Under the pieces are notes generated by a model. It did not search any database. It was not told the origin of the DNA and saw only the letters and a program-made list of their open reading frames with translations. From assembly GCA_946415645.1 (NCBI GenBank), contig CAMKTJ010000005.1, forward strand, positions 30,698 through 94,697: 64,000 bases of DNA, given 5' to 3'. A program made the translations under genes and the position numbers. Numbering within the stretch: the stretch's first letter is position 1; each line of letters opens with the position of its first letter. The DNA is from an uncultured Prevotellaceae bacterium (GTDB lineage Bacteria; Bacteroidota; Bacteroidia; Bacteroidales; Bacteroidaceae). Shown piece by piece: positions 15,601-22,052 of the stretch.

Positions 15601-18600
15601 AAATAGACGAGGTCTTCGGTGGCGGTAACGGTAAAGACGATTATCAGCTGAATGATGGTAAGTGGTATGAGAACCCGGGTGCCAATGTAGGGTACGGGAA
15701 CTATACACACTACGACAAGGGCGGTTCACACGGTACGGGAGCTCAGGCAACACCGTACGTGGCCATAGATAACACCGATGCAGGAACCAAGGAACAGCGA
15801 CAGGCATATTATCGATATGGTTCCGGTTATGCTACTACAGAAGTTGTGGGTGGACACGTCCACATGGTATATGGCGGCAGTAACCAGAAGGGTAATATCA
15901 GTACGATGGCCTTGTCTGTATATCAGGAATCCGGTACCTGTGACCTGGTTTACGACAAGACCTATGGTGCCGGTAAGAATGCAGATATCGATGGTGAAGC
16001 ACGCGTTACCCTTGACTGCGTAGCAAAGGCCGGTCAAATGTTCGGAGGATCCACAAACGCCAACGTGAACAGTGACGTAATGCTGAATGTTACCAACGGT
16101 ACCTTCGACCAGGTATTTGGCGGAAATGACAGAGGAGGACTTATCAGAGGTTCCATCACCGTAAATGTAATAGAACAAGGCTGTAAGCCCATCATCATCG
16201 GAGAATTATATGGTGGCGGCTACCTTGCAGACTACTCTGTCTACGGATACTACAATGCCGGAACAAATGAGAATCCAAACTACCGGCCAAGAACAAAGGA
16301 AAAATACTTGTCAGATTCAACTGCCGTAGTCACAAGTGTTGTATATCCCGACGGGGCAACAGAGGAGGAGAAGGCTCAACTCAGAAAGGATGCCTTGATT
16401 TTAGCAGGACTCTACGGATTGCCTTATGCAGACCCCATCGTCAATGTAATCTCCGCAACATACATAGGAACGGTTTATGGTGGCGGCTATCGTGCCACGG
16501 TTGTAGGAAGTCCCCACGTTAACGTGAATATGGAGACGGGAAAGGTCGTTGCCAAATATGCCAACAAAGATGCTGCCGCACTCGCAGCCTTCTCTGTGGG
16601 CGTGCATGCAAGCGACAAAGAAGGGGTTAATTACACCGTTGAAAGCCATCCTGACGCTGGAGATGCCACACTGGCTATCGGAAAGATAGGCGATGTATTT
16701 GGTGGCGGTAACGAAGCTGACATTATCGGTAATACGTACGTGAACATCGGTACGGGTAAAGGCTTCGATCCGGATGGTACAGAAAATAACAACCTGACAC
16801 GTAATGCAGCCTTCATTACCCGTTCTGTCTATGGTGGCGGTAGAATGGGACATGTGGGTAACTTTACGAACACAGACGGCAAGCCAACCAGCTGCGTAGC
16901 AGGTACGGGCGAATGCCATGTAACCATCAGCAACGGTGAGATTGGTCCGAACGACATGACAATGTACCACCTGGATAACGATGGTAATTTCAAAGAAAAT
17001 GACGCGCCCGACAACTTCGGCCATGTATTCGGTGGCGGGCAGGGAACCAACCTTCCCGCAGATGTTAACAAAGCCTTTGTTGACAGCACCGAGGTAATCA
17101 TCAACGGTACGGCATGGGTAAAGGGCTCTGTCTTTGGCGGCGGCGAGAACGGACACGTACTGCACGACACCGGCGTAAAGATTGGCGGCAACTGTCAGAT
17201 TGGTAACGGACATATTCTTTTGACCAAAGTATCAGATGGCGCAGACAACGGAACTATTTTGGTAAATCAAGGTATTAACCGTCGATATACTGATGCCGAG
17301 TGGGCCGCAGGACACTTAATCTTGGGAACCGGAGATTTAACAGGTGTAAGTAATGACAACAAGGCACTGGTAGAGGCACAATATGCTAAATCCCTGCCCG
17401 AATGTGACAGTTGGCTGTATGGAAAGACAATATCTGCCGGTAAAGTAACGACAACCGATATCTATGCACCTCACGACATGTTTGCCAACCAGACAGGAGA
17501 ACTGGAACAGTATCCGACAATACCAACAGGCGAAAGCACCAAAACCACTAAGGGTGGCCGATACATTGCCTCTGACGGACGTGCCTTTAACGGCAGCGTA
17601 TATGGAGGTGGATCCGGTTACTTCCCCTATGAAGCCGGCAAATGGCTAGCTACCGCAGGAAATGTGGAGGGTGACACATGGGTTGAGGTTACCGGCGGTC
17701 ATATCCTGACCAGCCTGTTTGGCGGCTGCGAGATGACCACTGTGAAGGGTGACACCCACGTTAAGATGACAGGCGGAACACTGGGTGTACCACGTACACT
17801 GGATGAGATAGCCGCTCACCCCGTGACTTGCTACGTATTCGGTGGCGGTAAGGGTGAAGAACGTGCATTCTTGGATGGAATTACCAATGTAGAAAAAGAT
17901 GCCTACGTAACCATCGGTGGAGATGCATGGGTATATGGTTCTGTATTCGGTGGAGCCGAGGACGGTTGGATAAACGGTAATATTCACCTGAATATCCTGA
18001 ACGGAACGAAAAAGACGGTGGATGATAAGGATATCCAATTCCCCCTCATCGGTACATGGGGTACCAGTTACGTGGATGGAAACATCTTCGGTGGTGGCCG
18101 TGGCTTCGGAGGTACGAACGCACTTGCCGGACGCGTCGGTGGTAATGTGAATGTCAATATCAGCGGCGGCACCATGCTGGGCAGTGTCTTTGGCGGCGGT
18201 CGATTAGGTTCTGTTGGTATCAATGACCGTGACGGCGAGATGCAGACAGGTGATACTCACGGTGTAGTAACAGTCAACATCAGCGGCGGTACCATTGGTA
18301 ATGACTACGAATACATATATAATCCCAGTGAGGAATTGAGAAACACTATCCTGAAGCAGACCGAATTTGAAAATCTGACCTTCAAGGAGAAGATGGCGGA
18401 TGGCGAAAGCGAGACCACCGTTAGGGAAAGCGATGAGACAGTTACGATTAAGAAGATTTACCACTCGAAGGGCGGCAATATCTTTGGCGGCGGTATGGGA
18501 CGTCTGACCCTGATTAATGGAAACATCAACCCCATTTGGAACAAACTGGGACATACCAAGAAGTCAATCATAAACGTCAGTGGCGGTACCGTCAAGAATA

Positions 18601-21527
18601 GTGTCTATGGCGGTGGAGAGTTCGGCCAGGTGAAGGGTAACACCTCGATAACCTTTACCGGAGGTTCTGTAGGTTCTGAAATCAAGAAAGGAAACGTACC
18701 ACAATATACCTTCGGAAGCATCTTTGGCGGTGGCTATGGTAGCGATCGCGCATTGACTGATGACGAGAAAACTGCCGGTATTGCAGCTCCCCAGGATTCT
18801 GCAGGTTTTGTTACCGGTAACGCCACCATCAATATGTCTGCCGGAAAGGTGAAGGCAAGCGTCTATGGCGGTGGCAAGCTGGCACAGGTGGGAGGTAATA
18901 CGAACATAACCATCAGCGGCGGTGAAGTCGGCCTGAATAAGGTAAGGAAAGGTGACGGCTACGTGATGTATGGCGGCAGCACAATGGGTAACGTCTATGG
19001 TGGCGGTAGAGGTGTCGCCAGCTATCCGCTATCCGGCACTGTCAAAGGAAATACCACAATCAATGTCACGGGCGGTAACATCTACCATAATGTCTATGGA
19101 GGCGGTGCCATCGCTTCTATAGGTACATTTATCTACTCTGACGGAAAAACCAACACAGGAGAGTTCTATTACATGGAGACAGTTCCAGAGGGTATTCCTT
19201 TGAAATGGACAGAAAGCACAGGTGTTGCTACTATCAATATCACGGGAGGTACCATCGGCATCAACGGACGCGACAATGGTATGGTATTCGGTTCTTCACG
19301 CGGTGACATTGCGAAGCCAGAACCCACAACATTATGGGTAATTCCTGTAACTCATCAAGCACTTAAAGACCCATACGACAAGATGGCATGGGTGGAAAGA
19401 TCCGTCGTAAGTATCGGTACGGAGAATGACGCTACCAGCGGTCCCGACATCAAGGGTTCTGTATATGGCGGTGGTGAGAATGGTCATGTATTTACTCATG
19501 CAACAGTGAATATAAAGAGCGGAACCATCGGCATTGTTGATGAAAATGACCCATGGTATGACTTCGGCAATGACGAAATTAATCAGAAAGCCTGGATAAC
19601 CCGCGGCAATGTGTATGGTGCCGGCTGTGGTACGGATACCTATTGGGATGACAAAAACACTAACGGAGTGGTTGATGATGGCGAGGAATTACATAACGCA
19701 TGGGCAGGATGTGTAATTGGCAATACCAATGTTAACATCTCTGGAGGACTTATTGCACAGAATGTCTATGGCGGCGGTTCTATGGGCTCGGTAGGCAGAA
19801 TAAATGAAGGACTCACCAAAGAGCACAAAAACCCGGCCAATGGATTTACACTCAGCTGGCCAATAGAATACGTGTATCAGAATTTGAGCGGAGAGCGCTC
19901 TACCGGAAAGGCTACCATCAATATCACTGGCGGACGTATCGGTACCACAGGCTCCGATAACGGTGACGTATTCGGCGGTACACGAGGTAAGGCAGGCGAC
20001 CGTTACGAGCTGGCACCTTTTGCAAACGTAAGAGAGACTAAGGTAACCGTGAATTACGACAATCCTGCGACAGCAGCTGACATAGCCGTCGTAGAGAACA
20101 TCGAGGACAATAAAAAGAAATTCTCTTTGAGAATCAACGATGGCGTTGAAGCTATTGCAGGCTCAGTATATGGCGGTTGCGAAAACGGCCATGTAAACGA
20201 AAATACCAAGGTCGAAATCAAGAACGGCTTAATCGGACACGCTGTCTATGGCGGCGGTAAGGGTAAGGGTACCTATATGGTAGCTGACAAGGAGTATCCC
20301 GACCTGACTGCCGGTAAGGTATATGGCAATGCCGAGGTTGAAATGAGCGGCGGACAAGTCATACGCAACATCTACGGCGGCGGTAACTTAGGCTCTGTAG
20401 GTAAGGGCAACTATGCCAGCGGTACCGACGACTATTACCCGAGCGGTTATGGCGAAAAGATTACAGATGCCCTATGGAGTGATACCTGCACCATCAAGAG
20501 TAATGGATACCACTTCCAACACAGCGGTAAAGGCAGCATCAATATAACAGCCGGTACCGTAGGCTTCATGCCAACATCCTCGACTGCCGTCAAACTGCTG
20601 AATGCGGACAACACTACATACACAGAGTCAACATTCGGAGCCGTGCTGGCAAGTGCCGATGCAAACCAGAAGAAGGCCCTCGTTAAGGTGATGTCTAAGG
20701 ATGACCTGCCTACGGGTAACATCTTTGGCGGTTGCCGCGGTCAGGCTGCAGCTGAGGTTACAGAACTGGACAAAATGAACTTCGAAGACAGTCCTTACCT
20801 GTTCCTAGGCTATGTAAACGAGACGGATATTACCATCGGTGACAACAGCACCGGACCTACCATCTACGGTTCTGTATATGGCGGCGGTCAGGACGGACAC
20901 GTACGCCGTGGTACTAAGGTAACCGTGAACAAGGGTACAATAGGTGTTCCCTATACCGATGACTACAGAACACTCTTTGGCACAATAGGCAAGACACTTA
21001 ACGAGGAACTTGACAATTTACAGTGGCTGCATCGAGGCAACGTCTTTGGAGGCGGTTCCGGTATCGGCAAGTATGATACAGGTGTAAAGGATGAACATGG
21101 CGATGCCATAGAAGCTAACAGCCCCTCTGCGGGTTCTGTTACCCACACCACCTCTGTTTACATCAATGGCGGTACCATCCACCGTAATGTATATGGCGGC
21201 GGTTCGGTAGCCAGTGTATGTCCTCCATTTGCTGCCATGTCACCCATCAAACCTAATTCCGATGCCACAGAGGGCTTAGGAAAGATGTCTGCCAATCTGG
21301 TTCAGATTGCCGGAACGATAGGTTCACCAACGAACTACAAAGAGTTCTATGGCGGCGAAGTATATGGTGCCAGCCGTGGCGATAAGGAACTGAATCCTGA
21401 ATGGTTCAGCCTCTCTGCATGGACAAAGGTACTGATAAAGAACGGTGCTCATATCATGGGCAACGTATTTGGCGGCGGTGATGCAGGTAAGGTTCTGAAG
21501 GACAGCGAAGTTATTGTGGGAGATTAA
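612..21527 (+). CDS. Giant secreted YGGG-repeat surface protein (about 6971 aa)
   Basis: No function recognised. The ATG at 612 is the first in frame after the promoter; ATGs at 702 and 741 are alternatives that would give a more ordinary signal peptide. A hydrophobic stretch ending GAWAQ near residue 66 looks like a secretion signal. Residues about 70-410 have W-F and YYxxN-TGK patterns resembling ricin-type beta-trefoil lectins. Residues about 412-640 hold three chitobiase/hexosaminidase C-terminal-like repeats (each with IYYTTDG). About 650-800 is a GLUG-like region. From about residue 1395 to the end come well over a hundred units of the type GNVYGGG or GxVFGGG, 25-60 residues apart, with alternating beta-strand-like T/V/N segments, suggesting a very long beta-solenoid. 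Larger cassettes are themselves repeated. There is no recognisable C-terminal sorting domain; the protein stops inside a repeat unit. An adhesin or S-layer-like role is only inference. Confidence 0.85.
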   Translation: MKRRTNYILNYNSTNRNLLLHGGKIIPTLGMNIFYTYAQKLRSMSIFRTLLVVLMMVCNFCGAWAQHPFTLTTPEQHAAHSGETLYWIESKGATGFYMIPMEDGNDKGVSTSNMANEWMLWYFMDAGTDGGKQYYYIVNKSTGKYLRLMGNNGADNSIGIKSTTTPDDSYKFSISGSEGQWLFSPKSSSSHYVNKKGSNVNYTNGLKSSTAGAGDPNSEWKFVPKASVTWAHPFTNSTIDGDKHYYFIQNRHPSNTSYVISTHNNYASVSTDRNNNCVWYFVEAASDATIPNLKYYYVVNAPTGKRMYFNSSTVNGNSLTSTANAFDIRTYLSEGEEEDRYLFAVVNEKGDKYTAFSLVPKKLISLYQNKYTALGASSMSNNSHIGTLQDRGKNENTAHWTFEPASYPMRCVTPSITYSSATGEVTITTSPADANIYYTTDGETTPTSSSTAYSAPFTINAQTTIKAIASKDGYTDSEVATVTFNQVATPTIQNNGSNAITITCATAGTTIYYTTDGSNPTTSSAQYTGPLTENISGKTIKAIAVKDGMVNSNIASLIVTLKCDNPVFTRTGDNVTISCAFPTSGVTIYYTTDGSDPTSSSTRRPYSEGNIPVTAGQTIKAIAMATGYAPSDVISKKIFAPMSTDENGKYLITSQDNFDNFIDMASTEEYAGEYYILQTDVTAGSEITIPFTGTFDGGMHTISNLSGHALFNSINGGTVMNVMLNGVSISGGTNAGAIANEATGDSRIYNVGVLSGSVGGSGNVGGIVGLLDGSSRVINCFSYANITGGSNVGGIVGYNNVASTASNMKTMVMNCMFYGDITGGSNKSPVYGGQNINNTEGGLNTYNYYAYSKLPTSHITEGKYNCALAVEDKYLNRFEFYRQLLNSNRRLAAKYASTTSTTVNATDMMKWVLETADRKIATPKTYPVLKAQAKYPSIINYDTRDLSDYSEENRNKGLKTGTLNVTISESNTTTGGQTKPTGATVTTTSLTLTRTDKDFDRFNFNYDKVQLPYYNEVGTKNYTGNKVVTGWKITAITAVTDDPYTSSNYPATGVRDFPDHNYADRKSSNKDLYSVSGRVFSQGAYFDVPYGVSSITIEPYWGNAAYVADEYLDVVYSTGYAAQSVSQLGKSYDTQKITIDGSEQTVHKNITDALKALGNATVYDNAVVLVGNLHQGGVPANSTKPFTIMSADLDHDNEPDYSMIYHHNNRQSVSPIRFDFINIPGTAQAQKPNGTDNLKNFTIFLMRGWFEVTNTCIVYSNQVEYENNQSQSWTKASSPLILLGGEFEQFVSTRATTIPGNTIYIHVGSNVKIDNFGVGTHGDGSQSTPHIPVSVTGGEFKGFYLTGTYNPNAAERTDNAECYISGGHFVEAAGACQEPINGDVHWQIYNADIDAFYGGGINDARPIKGTITTDIYNSHVTLFCGGPKFGNMTTGKAVTTNAEGCVFDKYFGAGYGGLSYSRQKYIDESGFKFGSNPYTTDKEKYFDGETTNASSSHPDYGKKGPGVATDFDYEFFVWSTGVTGARMYVKFASFSLAQCDNVFSNLKGCTINKNFYGGGSLGKVTGTATSVLENCTVNGNVFGGGYSGTLPSLEVRDGGFTKIPEFNSNSGMFEPGEFSGTTTYTWKNAAEAEKTLENGKSGSDPTNHYIYTNQDLTTLGQVGHTVLTIKGTTKVSGIVENETTGGVFGGGDMSAVNGSTQVNIEATDATDGVVNVFGGGNTADVVGTATVTMTGGKVSTDIYGGGKGQTTEVTGDVTVGISAGTVSQNVYGGSALGTVNATAVTLSGGTVSGSVFGGGLGQTSPSSIAAQNLGNTTVTISGGSVATAVYGGSNANGVLKGNATVTITGGTVGTVADPITDAVFGGGFGEPTLVEGDVTVNIGTKSNDETPVYTGTATINGNIYGGGALGNVNTSKPASELVFDATKKVDVNLYGGTINGNVFGGGLGQKNGENGAESDILSYVGGDVNVLLDGAKIPGSIFGCNNLNGTPKGHVKVWVKRTVDSDKSSVEALAKTREQRTTYDVAAVYGGGNKADYIPTNALIVLPDKNAEDYDDKLTKLNAARTEVIIEGCEETSINYVYGGGNAAAVPATEVTIKGTYIINNVYGGGNGSGENNPGANVGVIDPTAYEANHANGTYGTGKAVTRLLGGYINYVYGGSNTKGDIVGGTDVRTKQRTDIFTKPEYCTDLNVGKVFGAGSHADMDGDVNIILECMPEDYVKEVYGGAEQATVNGNVSLVVTSGKFGRVFGGNNAGGDIRGSITVNVSEDGCKPLIIGELYGGGNQAPYSIYGCTKTDNGNGTYTWTAKTETEGTAYTGRDPAARADVEVYVFSCTSIGRIFGGGNEAEVIGNTRVWVNTWKGYQNGVKQANIGKIGQVFGGGNAAKVTGNTLVDIGTALAYGNEDIGVNITRGTYTDASHGTYISPTTNEYFNLEEAGIYGGGYSADVDGDATLNIGTADQKLTNDDETKRPGITIEGDIFGGGYGATTKVTGNVVVNIGANIGTNESPNYVGYANITGDVYGGSAKGKVNTTDGTTISEGSPTTNVNFYGGTINGNLYGGGLGDGSHAADVYGPVTVNVEGGSVNNVFGCNNTNGTPKSTVAVNIDGGAISQSVYGGGNQAIMDGSPVVNVTGGTIGTPDQGGAVYGNVYGGGLGNDGTGEQTDLNKVKAGLVKGNTIINITGGTILHNIYGGGAYGSVGTFTYDNSTSMPTGLETVSTGKATISITGGTIGSDGKENGMVFGSSRGDVGEPGGIHDKLAWVYDAEVNIGTQNDATAGPAIKGSVYGGGENGHTYHDAEVKIYSGTIGINTGEDVEYRDGENNITYSGKDYNYPYRGNVYGAGCGTDKYDNNTKYNLMSGGVGNDTRVTIYGGQVVGNVYGAGAMGSVNRNTTVNISGGTIGVNGSDNGNVYAAARGEVGLTDHNYASVTNTTLNISGGEVKGSAFGGGQAGIVKGNVAVNVSGGKVINDVYGGGALANTNTDNWNDTNLVTTYDKITATLTVGTSDVSGLYKKVDENYILQGPNSKAESGAEYYRRFDTAWAAGKTSASNTTTVKLTGGKIGNVFGGGLGNAETAVFVYGDITINVNKTADITANGGTGATFTRELAQNITVGGKNYASIPITGNIFGANNFNGSPKGNITVEIFKTKRVDGGSHVLGNYEIQGVYGGGNMANYLPATGKETKVIIHGCGDTSIEKVYGGGNSASVPSTDVTIFGAFDIGYAFGGGNGSMPVRNSAGTWVANDGAMVTGDAKISAKGGRIGQVFGGSDAKGDILGSSTTDTSGTGGECGLTLTRLFGAGNEADVAGDVNLILSGCGTSDAIQFVHGGSYNAHISGNVNLTITSGVYTNVFGGNDARGSIGGNIIVNIEETDECKPIIIQNLMGGGNEAPYPGTKKDGTEYPDNHPASITINVKSATRIDNIYGGGLKADVKGNTTVNINMRKGSLANQTFAVPASYTGETIPNIHAGKIDNTIGTIGNIYGGGNEGNIVGNATVNIGTATSVGILKRKSAGGAFVNEKGDSVYNYKGDLMYDMEGETKVYRTVVFEDKDVLGAHITGNVFGGGNAANVSGNTSVNVSTINHSETIDYEGVCIRGSVYGGGNLGSVGTYTLAVAGDVTDDPNSFMVDEPKVCTAGGTSTVTIKGGTIGPASMPANFLSAYSGSDFIKERFTGHVFGGSKGAVGADASLQTKAYVNTTAVIIADSAFVKGSVYGGGENGHVLGNTDVKIQGGQIGCGAGKSLPYTTANWSGENASDFTECPHWAYTSPYSPYDMFNFDGGSSTAKDGHTYYGNVYGGGSGVFPYASGKWMRTAGIVRGNTLVEITGGHILTSIYGGNEHTDVLGDSCVVIMKGGTLGVPRTVEAMKAHPVTCYLFGAGKGDTRTLFNTWTNVKNTRVHVGGTAKIYGSVFGGGEDGHVLENVKLGIYGGSIGTTGTSYVDGNVFGGGRGYTGNALTAGSVHSNVNIAIAGGTMLGSVYGGGRLASVGINMVDATLPNGSPNPEYGLLNDDTEGNQYGHVTINISGGTIGNSAATGDGAKYSGNVFGGSMGRLTLLDGETLNPLWPKLAAVKLTDVTISGTANIVRNVYGGGEYGVVRNGSTVTIDGNSIVGGNVFGGGYGSNRTEKQTIAVAGYANTYYTFTPMAWAGCVSGNTKVNIRGGWVKTNVYGGGEYASVGLIDFVSNASGDFTNMTKHDNPENGFALSWPYDFHYHAAAPNDSLAVGGRSIGGKATVEVTGGRIGITGKDYRGSGYKERTDNGDIYGGSKGLAGDRYEMALCANVKETEVIINYTSPTATPENYKTGTDVSTKGSNDCIAGSVYGGGENGHVIGNTSVTLTNGLIGHAIYGGGKGKDTYHPADLKKFDGTDNTEGKAYSITAGKVYGNTSVSMTNGYVVRNIYGGGNMASVGKGNYAGGSDDYTTGYGEKITGNLWADTNFTGSGKTTVSVTGGQVGYIDSTTPQNTLKDDLPYGNIYGGCRGQGTAEVSELDKNPDFYVGFVNETDVTIGTAGSLSNNPRIYGSVYGGGQDGHVRRDTKVTINNGEIGASYNEATGAIKALPVTDKQWLHRGNVYGGGSGIGKYEYDYDGINSTWTDANGNDEYDEGEENSVTTAYGTLKEIGFSSSAGSVTRNTTVDIKGGTIHRNVYGGGSLASVLPPGWTMSAGPYTDAANGKVSVNTLNITGGTIGNATDYGFKYGGNVFGASRGMEDDGINSNYFAISTGTQVNIQNVYEGETLTSSPAIHGNVYGGGEMGIVKQNTNVQLTGGTIDHDAYGGGKGTDAVAADIGGDVTLELNNNNNGETADGTKTGCIVDRIFGCNDYNGTPKGHVTVHVYATQNRSKDRINLKFGRRPAQGETGHEDETIVAYLKRLIDAAGAEGVPAKVTASVITAANTTWTDNKDKATLSKADSTAINTAIANVQEELCKLYDVKVVYGGGNLAEYNPTNANSPDQAIRNAARTEVIIDGCSLTSIRQVYGGGNAAPTPATYVRVNGTYEIDEVFGGGNGKDDYQLNDGKWYENPGANVGYGNYTHYDKGGSHGTGAQATPYVAIDNTDAGTKEQRQAYYRYGSGYATTEVVGGHVHMVYGGSNQKGNISTMALSVYQESGTCDLVYDKTYGAGKNADIDGEARVTLDCVAKAGQMFGGSTNANVNSDVMLNVTNGTFDQVFGGNDRGGLIRGSITVNVIEQGCKPIIIGELYGGGYLADYSVYGYYNAGTNENPNYRPRTKEKYLSDSTAVVTSVVYPDGATEEEKAQLRKDALILAGLYGLPYADPIVNVISATYIGTVYGGGYRATVVGSPHVNVNMETGKVVAKYANKDAAALAAFSVGVHASDKEGVNYTVESHPDAGDATLAIGKIGDVFGGGNEADIIGNTYVNIGTGKGFDPDGTENNNLTRNAAFITRSVYGGGRMGHVGNFTNTDGKPTSCVAGTGECHVTISNGEIGPNDMTMYHLDNDGNFKENDAPDNFGHVFGGGQGTNLPADVNKAFVDSTEVIINGTAWVKGSVFGGGENGHVLHDTGVKIGGNCQIGNGHILLTKVSDGADNGTILVNQGINRRYTDAEWAAGHLILGTGDLTGVSNDNKALVEAQYAKSLPECDSWLYGKTISAGKVTTTDIYAPHDMFANQTGELEQYPTIPTGESTKTTKGGRYIASDGRAFNGSVYGGGSGYFPYEAGKWLATAGNVEGDTWVEVTGGHILTSLFGGCEMTTVKGDTHVKMTGGTLGVPRTLDEIAAHPVTCYVFGGGKGEERAFLDGITNVEKDAYVTIGGDAWVYGSVFGGAEDGWINGNIHLNILNGTKKTVDDKDIQFPLIGTWGTSYVDGNIFGGGRGFGGTNALAGRVGGNVNVNISGGTMLGSVFGGGRLGSVGINDRDGEMQTGDTHGVVTVNISGGTIGNDYEYIYNPSEELRNTILKQTEFENLTFKEKMADGESETTVRESDETVTIKKIYHSKGGNIFGGGMGRLTLINGNINPIWNKLGHTKKSIINVSGGTVKNSVYGGGEFGQVKGNTSITFTGGSVGSEIKKGNVPQYTFGSIFGGGYGSDRALTDDEKTAGIAAPQDSAGFVTGNATINMSAGKVKASVYGGGKLAQVGGNTNITISGGEVGLNKVRKGDGYVMYGGSTMGNVYGGGRGVASYPLSGTVKGNTTINVTGGNIYHNVYGGGAIASIGTFIYSDGKTNTGEFYYMETVPEGIPLKWTESTGVATINITGGTIGINGRDNGMVFGSSRGDIAKPEPTTLWVIPVTHQALKDPYDKMAWVERSVVSIGTENDATSGPDIKGSVYGGGENGHVFTHATVNIKSGTIGIVDENDPWYDFGNDEINQKAWITRGNVYGAGCGTDTYWDDKNTNGVVDDGEELHNAWAGCVIGNTNVNISGGLIAQNVYGGGSMGSVGRINEGLTKEHKNPANGFTLSWPIEYVYQNLSGERSTGKATINITGGRIGTTGSDNGDVFGGTRGKAGDRYELAPFANVRETKVTVNYDNPATAADIAVVENIEDNKKKFSLRINDGVEAIAGSVYGGCENGHVNENTKVEIKNGLIGHAVYGGGKGKGTYMVADKEYPDLTAGKVYGNAEVEMSGGQVIRNIYGGGNLGSVGKGNYASGTDDYYPSGYGEKITDALWSDTCTIKSNGYHFQHSGKGSINITAGTVGFMPTSSTAVKLLNADNTTYTESTFGAVLASADANQKKALVKVMSKDDLPTGNIFGGCRGQAAAEVTELDKMNFEDSPYLFLGYVNETDITIGDNSTGPTIYGSVYGGGQDGHVRRGTKVTVNKGTIGVPYTDDYRTLFGTIGKTLNEELDNLQWLHRGNVFGGGSGIGKYDTGVKDEHGDAIEANSPSAGSVTHTTSVYINGGTIHRNVYGGGSVASVCPPFAAMSPIKPNSDATEGLGKMSANLVQIAGTIGSPTNYKEFYGGEVYGASRGDKELNPEWFSLSAWTKVLIKNGAHIMGNVFGGGDAGKVLKDSEVIVGD

Positions 21528-21538
21528 CCCCACCCCTA

Positions 21539-21566
21539 CCCCTCCCTCGGGAGGGGTTTTCTTTTT
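21539..21566 (+). terminator. Terminator of the giant gene
   Basis: Perfect GC-rich hairpin CCCCTCCC-TC-GGGAGGGG (21539-21556) followed by TTTTCTTTTT, starting 11 bases after the stop codon. It also marks the left edge of repeat element A. Confidence 0.85.
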
Positions 21567-21649
21567 GAAAAAGAACCAAAACTGTTGTTCATTTCTTCTT
21601 TCTATTTTTCACAACCACCCGCCATCCCACCGTCGCAACTGGGTAGTTG

Positions 21650-21706
21650 CTCCCCTTTGTGGGGCCGTAGCCACATCCAGTGGCTACTCTAAAGACCCCA
21701 GTCGCC
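21650..21706. repeat. 57-bp hairpin module, copy nested in element A
   Basis: Matches in reverse orientation the segment 33887-33943, which lies inside a coding sequence. The core hairpin is GTAGCCAC-atcca-GTGGCTAC at 21667-21687, a perfect 8-bp stem. It is absent from element copy B, so it was inserted or lost separately from the larger element. Confidence 0.7.
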
Positions 21707-21857
21707 TTACCTAAGGAGGGTACCTACCCCCTTCAAGCCTCCCCACAACATTGGGGGAGGCTTAATTGACTACGGCAGCATATGCCGCCTCCGTCAAAGT
21801 TTTGGTATGGCTCACGGAGCCTTTGCCCCTTCGGGGTGAGCCATGGTTGTCTAAAGC

Positions 21858-22052
21858 TCACCATGTTCGCTTATCTTCCAATAAACCGCAACTGATTGAG
21901 AAGCCCCCCTCCTTGGTGAGGATGGGGAGGGAAAAAACATTCCGCACGAATGGGTCTTTAGAGCCAGGTTGGGGCTTGGAAGAAATAGCTGAAATGTTGT
22001 CTGAGCGTAGCGAGTTCATTTCAGCCTTCCAAGAACCAGCCAGGCGGCCCAT
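21858..22052 (-). other. Small open frame inside element A (64 codons), possible peptide
   Basis: The ATG at 22052 opens a frame whose first 40 codons match a frame in copy B (37340-37489). The shared peptide begins MGR, contains GSWKAEMNSLRSDNISAIS and continues with KPQPGSKDPFVRNVF. Of the eight base differences seen in these 40 codons, five are at third positions, three at second and none at first; four codons differ only synonymously. The 3' parts diverge because of an insert. This is weak evidence for selection on a peptide; the frame may simply be open by chance. Confidence 0.25.

Noticed and set aside
3447..18554. Many minus-strand open frames of 70-270 codons inside the giant gene (for example 16401-17213 and 14562-15191)
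   Set aside because: They are antisense images of a GGC/GGT/ACC-rich repeat and show the same repeats in reverse; no independent start signals or family resemblance.
4790..21500. CRISPR-like regular repeats in the giant gene
   Set aside because: The units are coding, diverged and of variable length, with no identical short repeats, unique spacers or cas genes.
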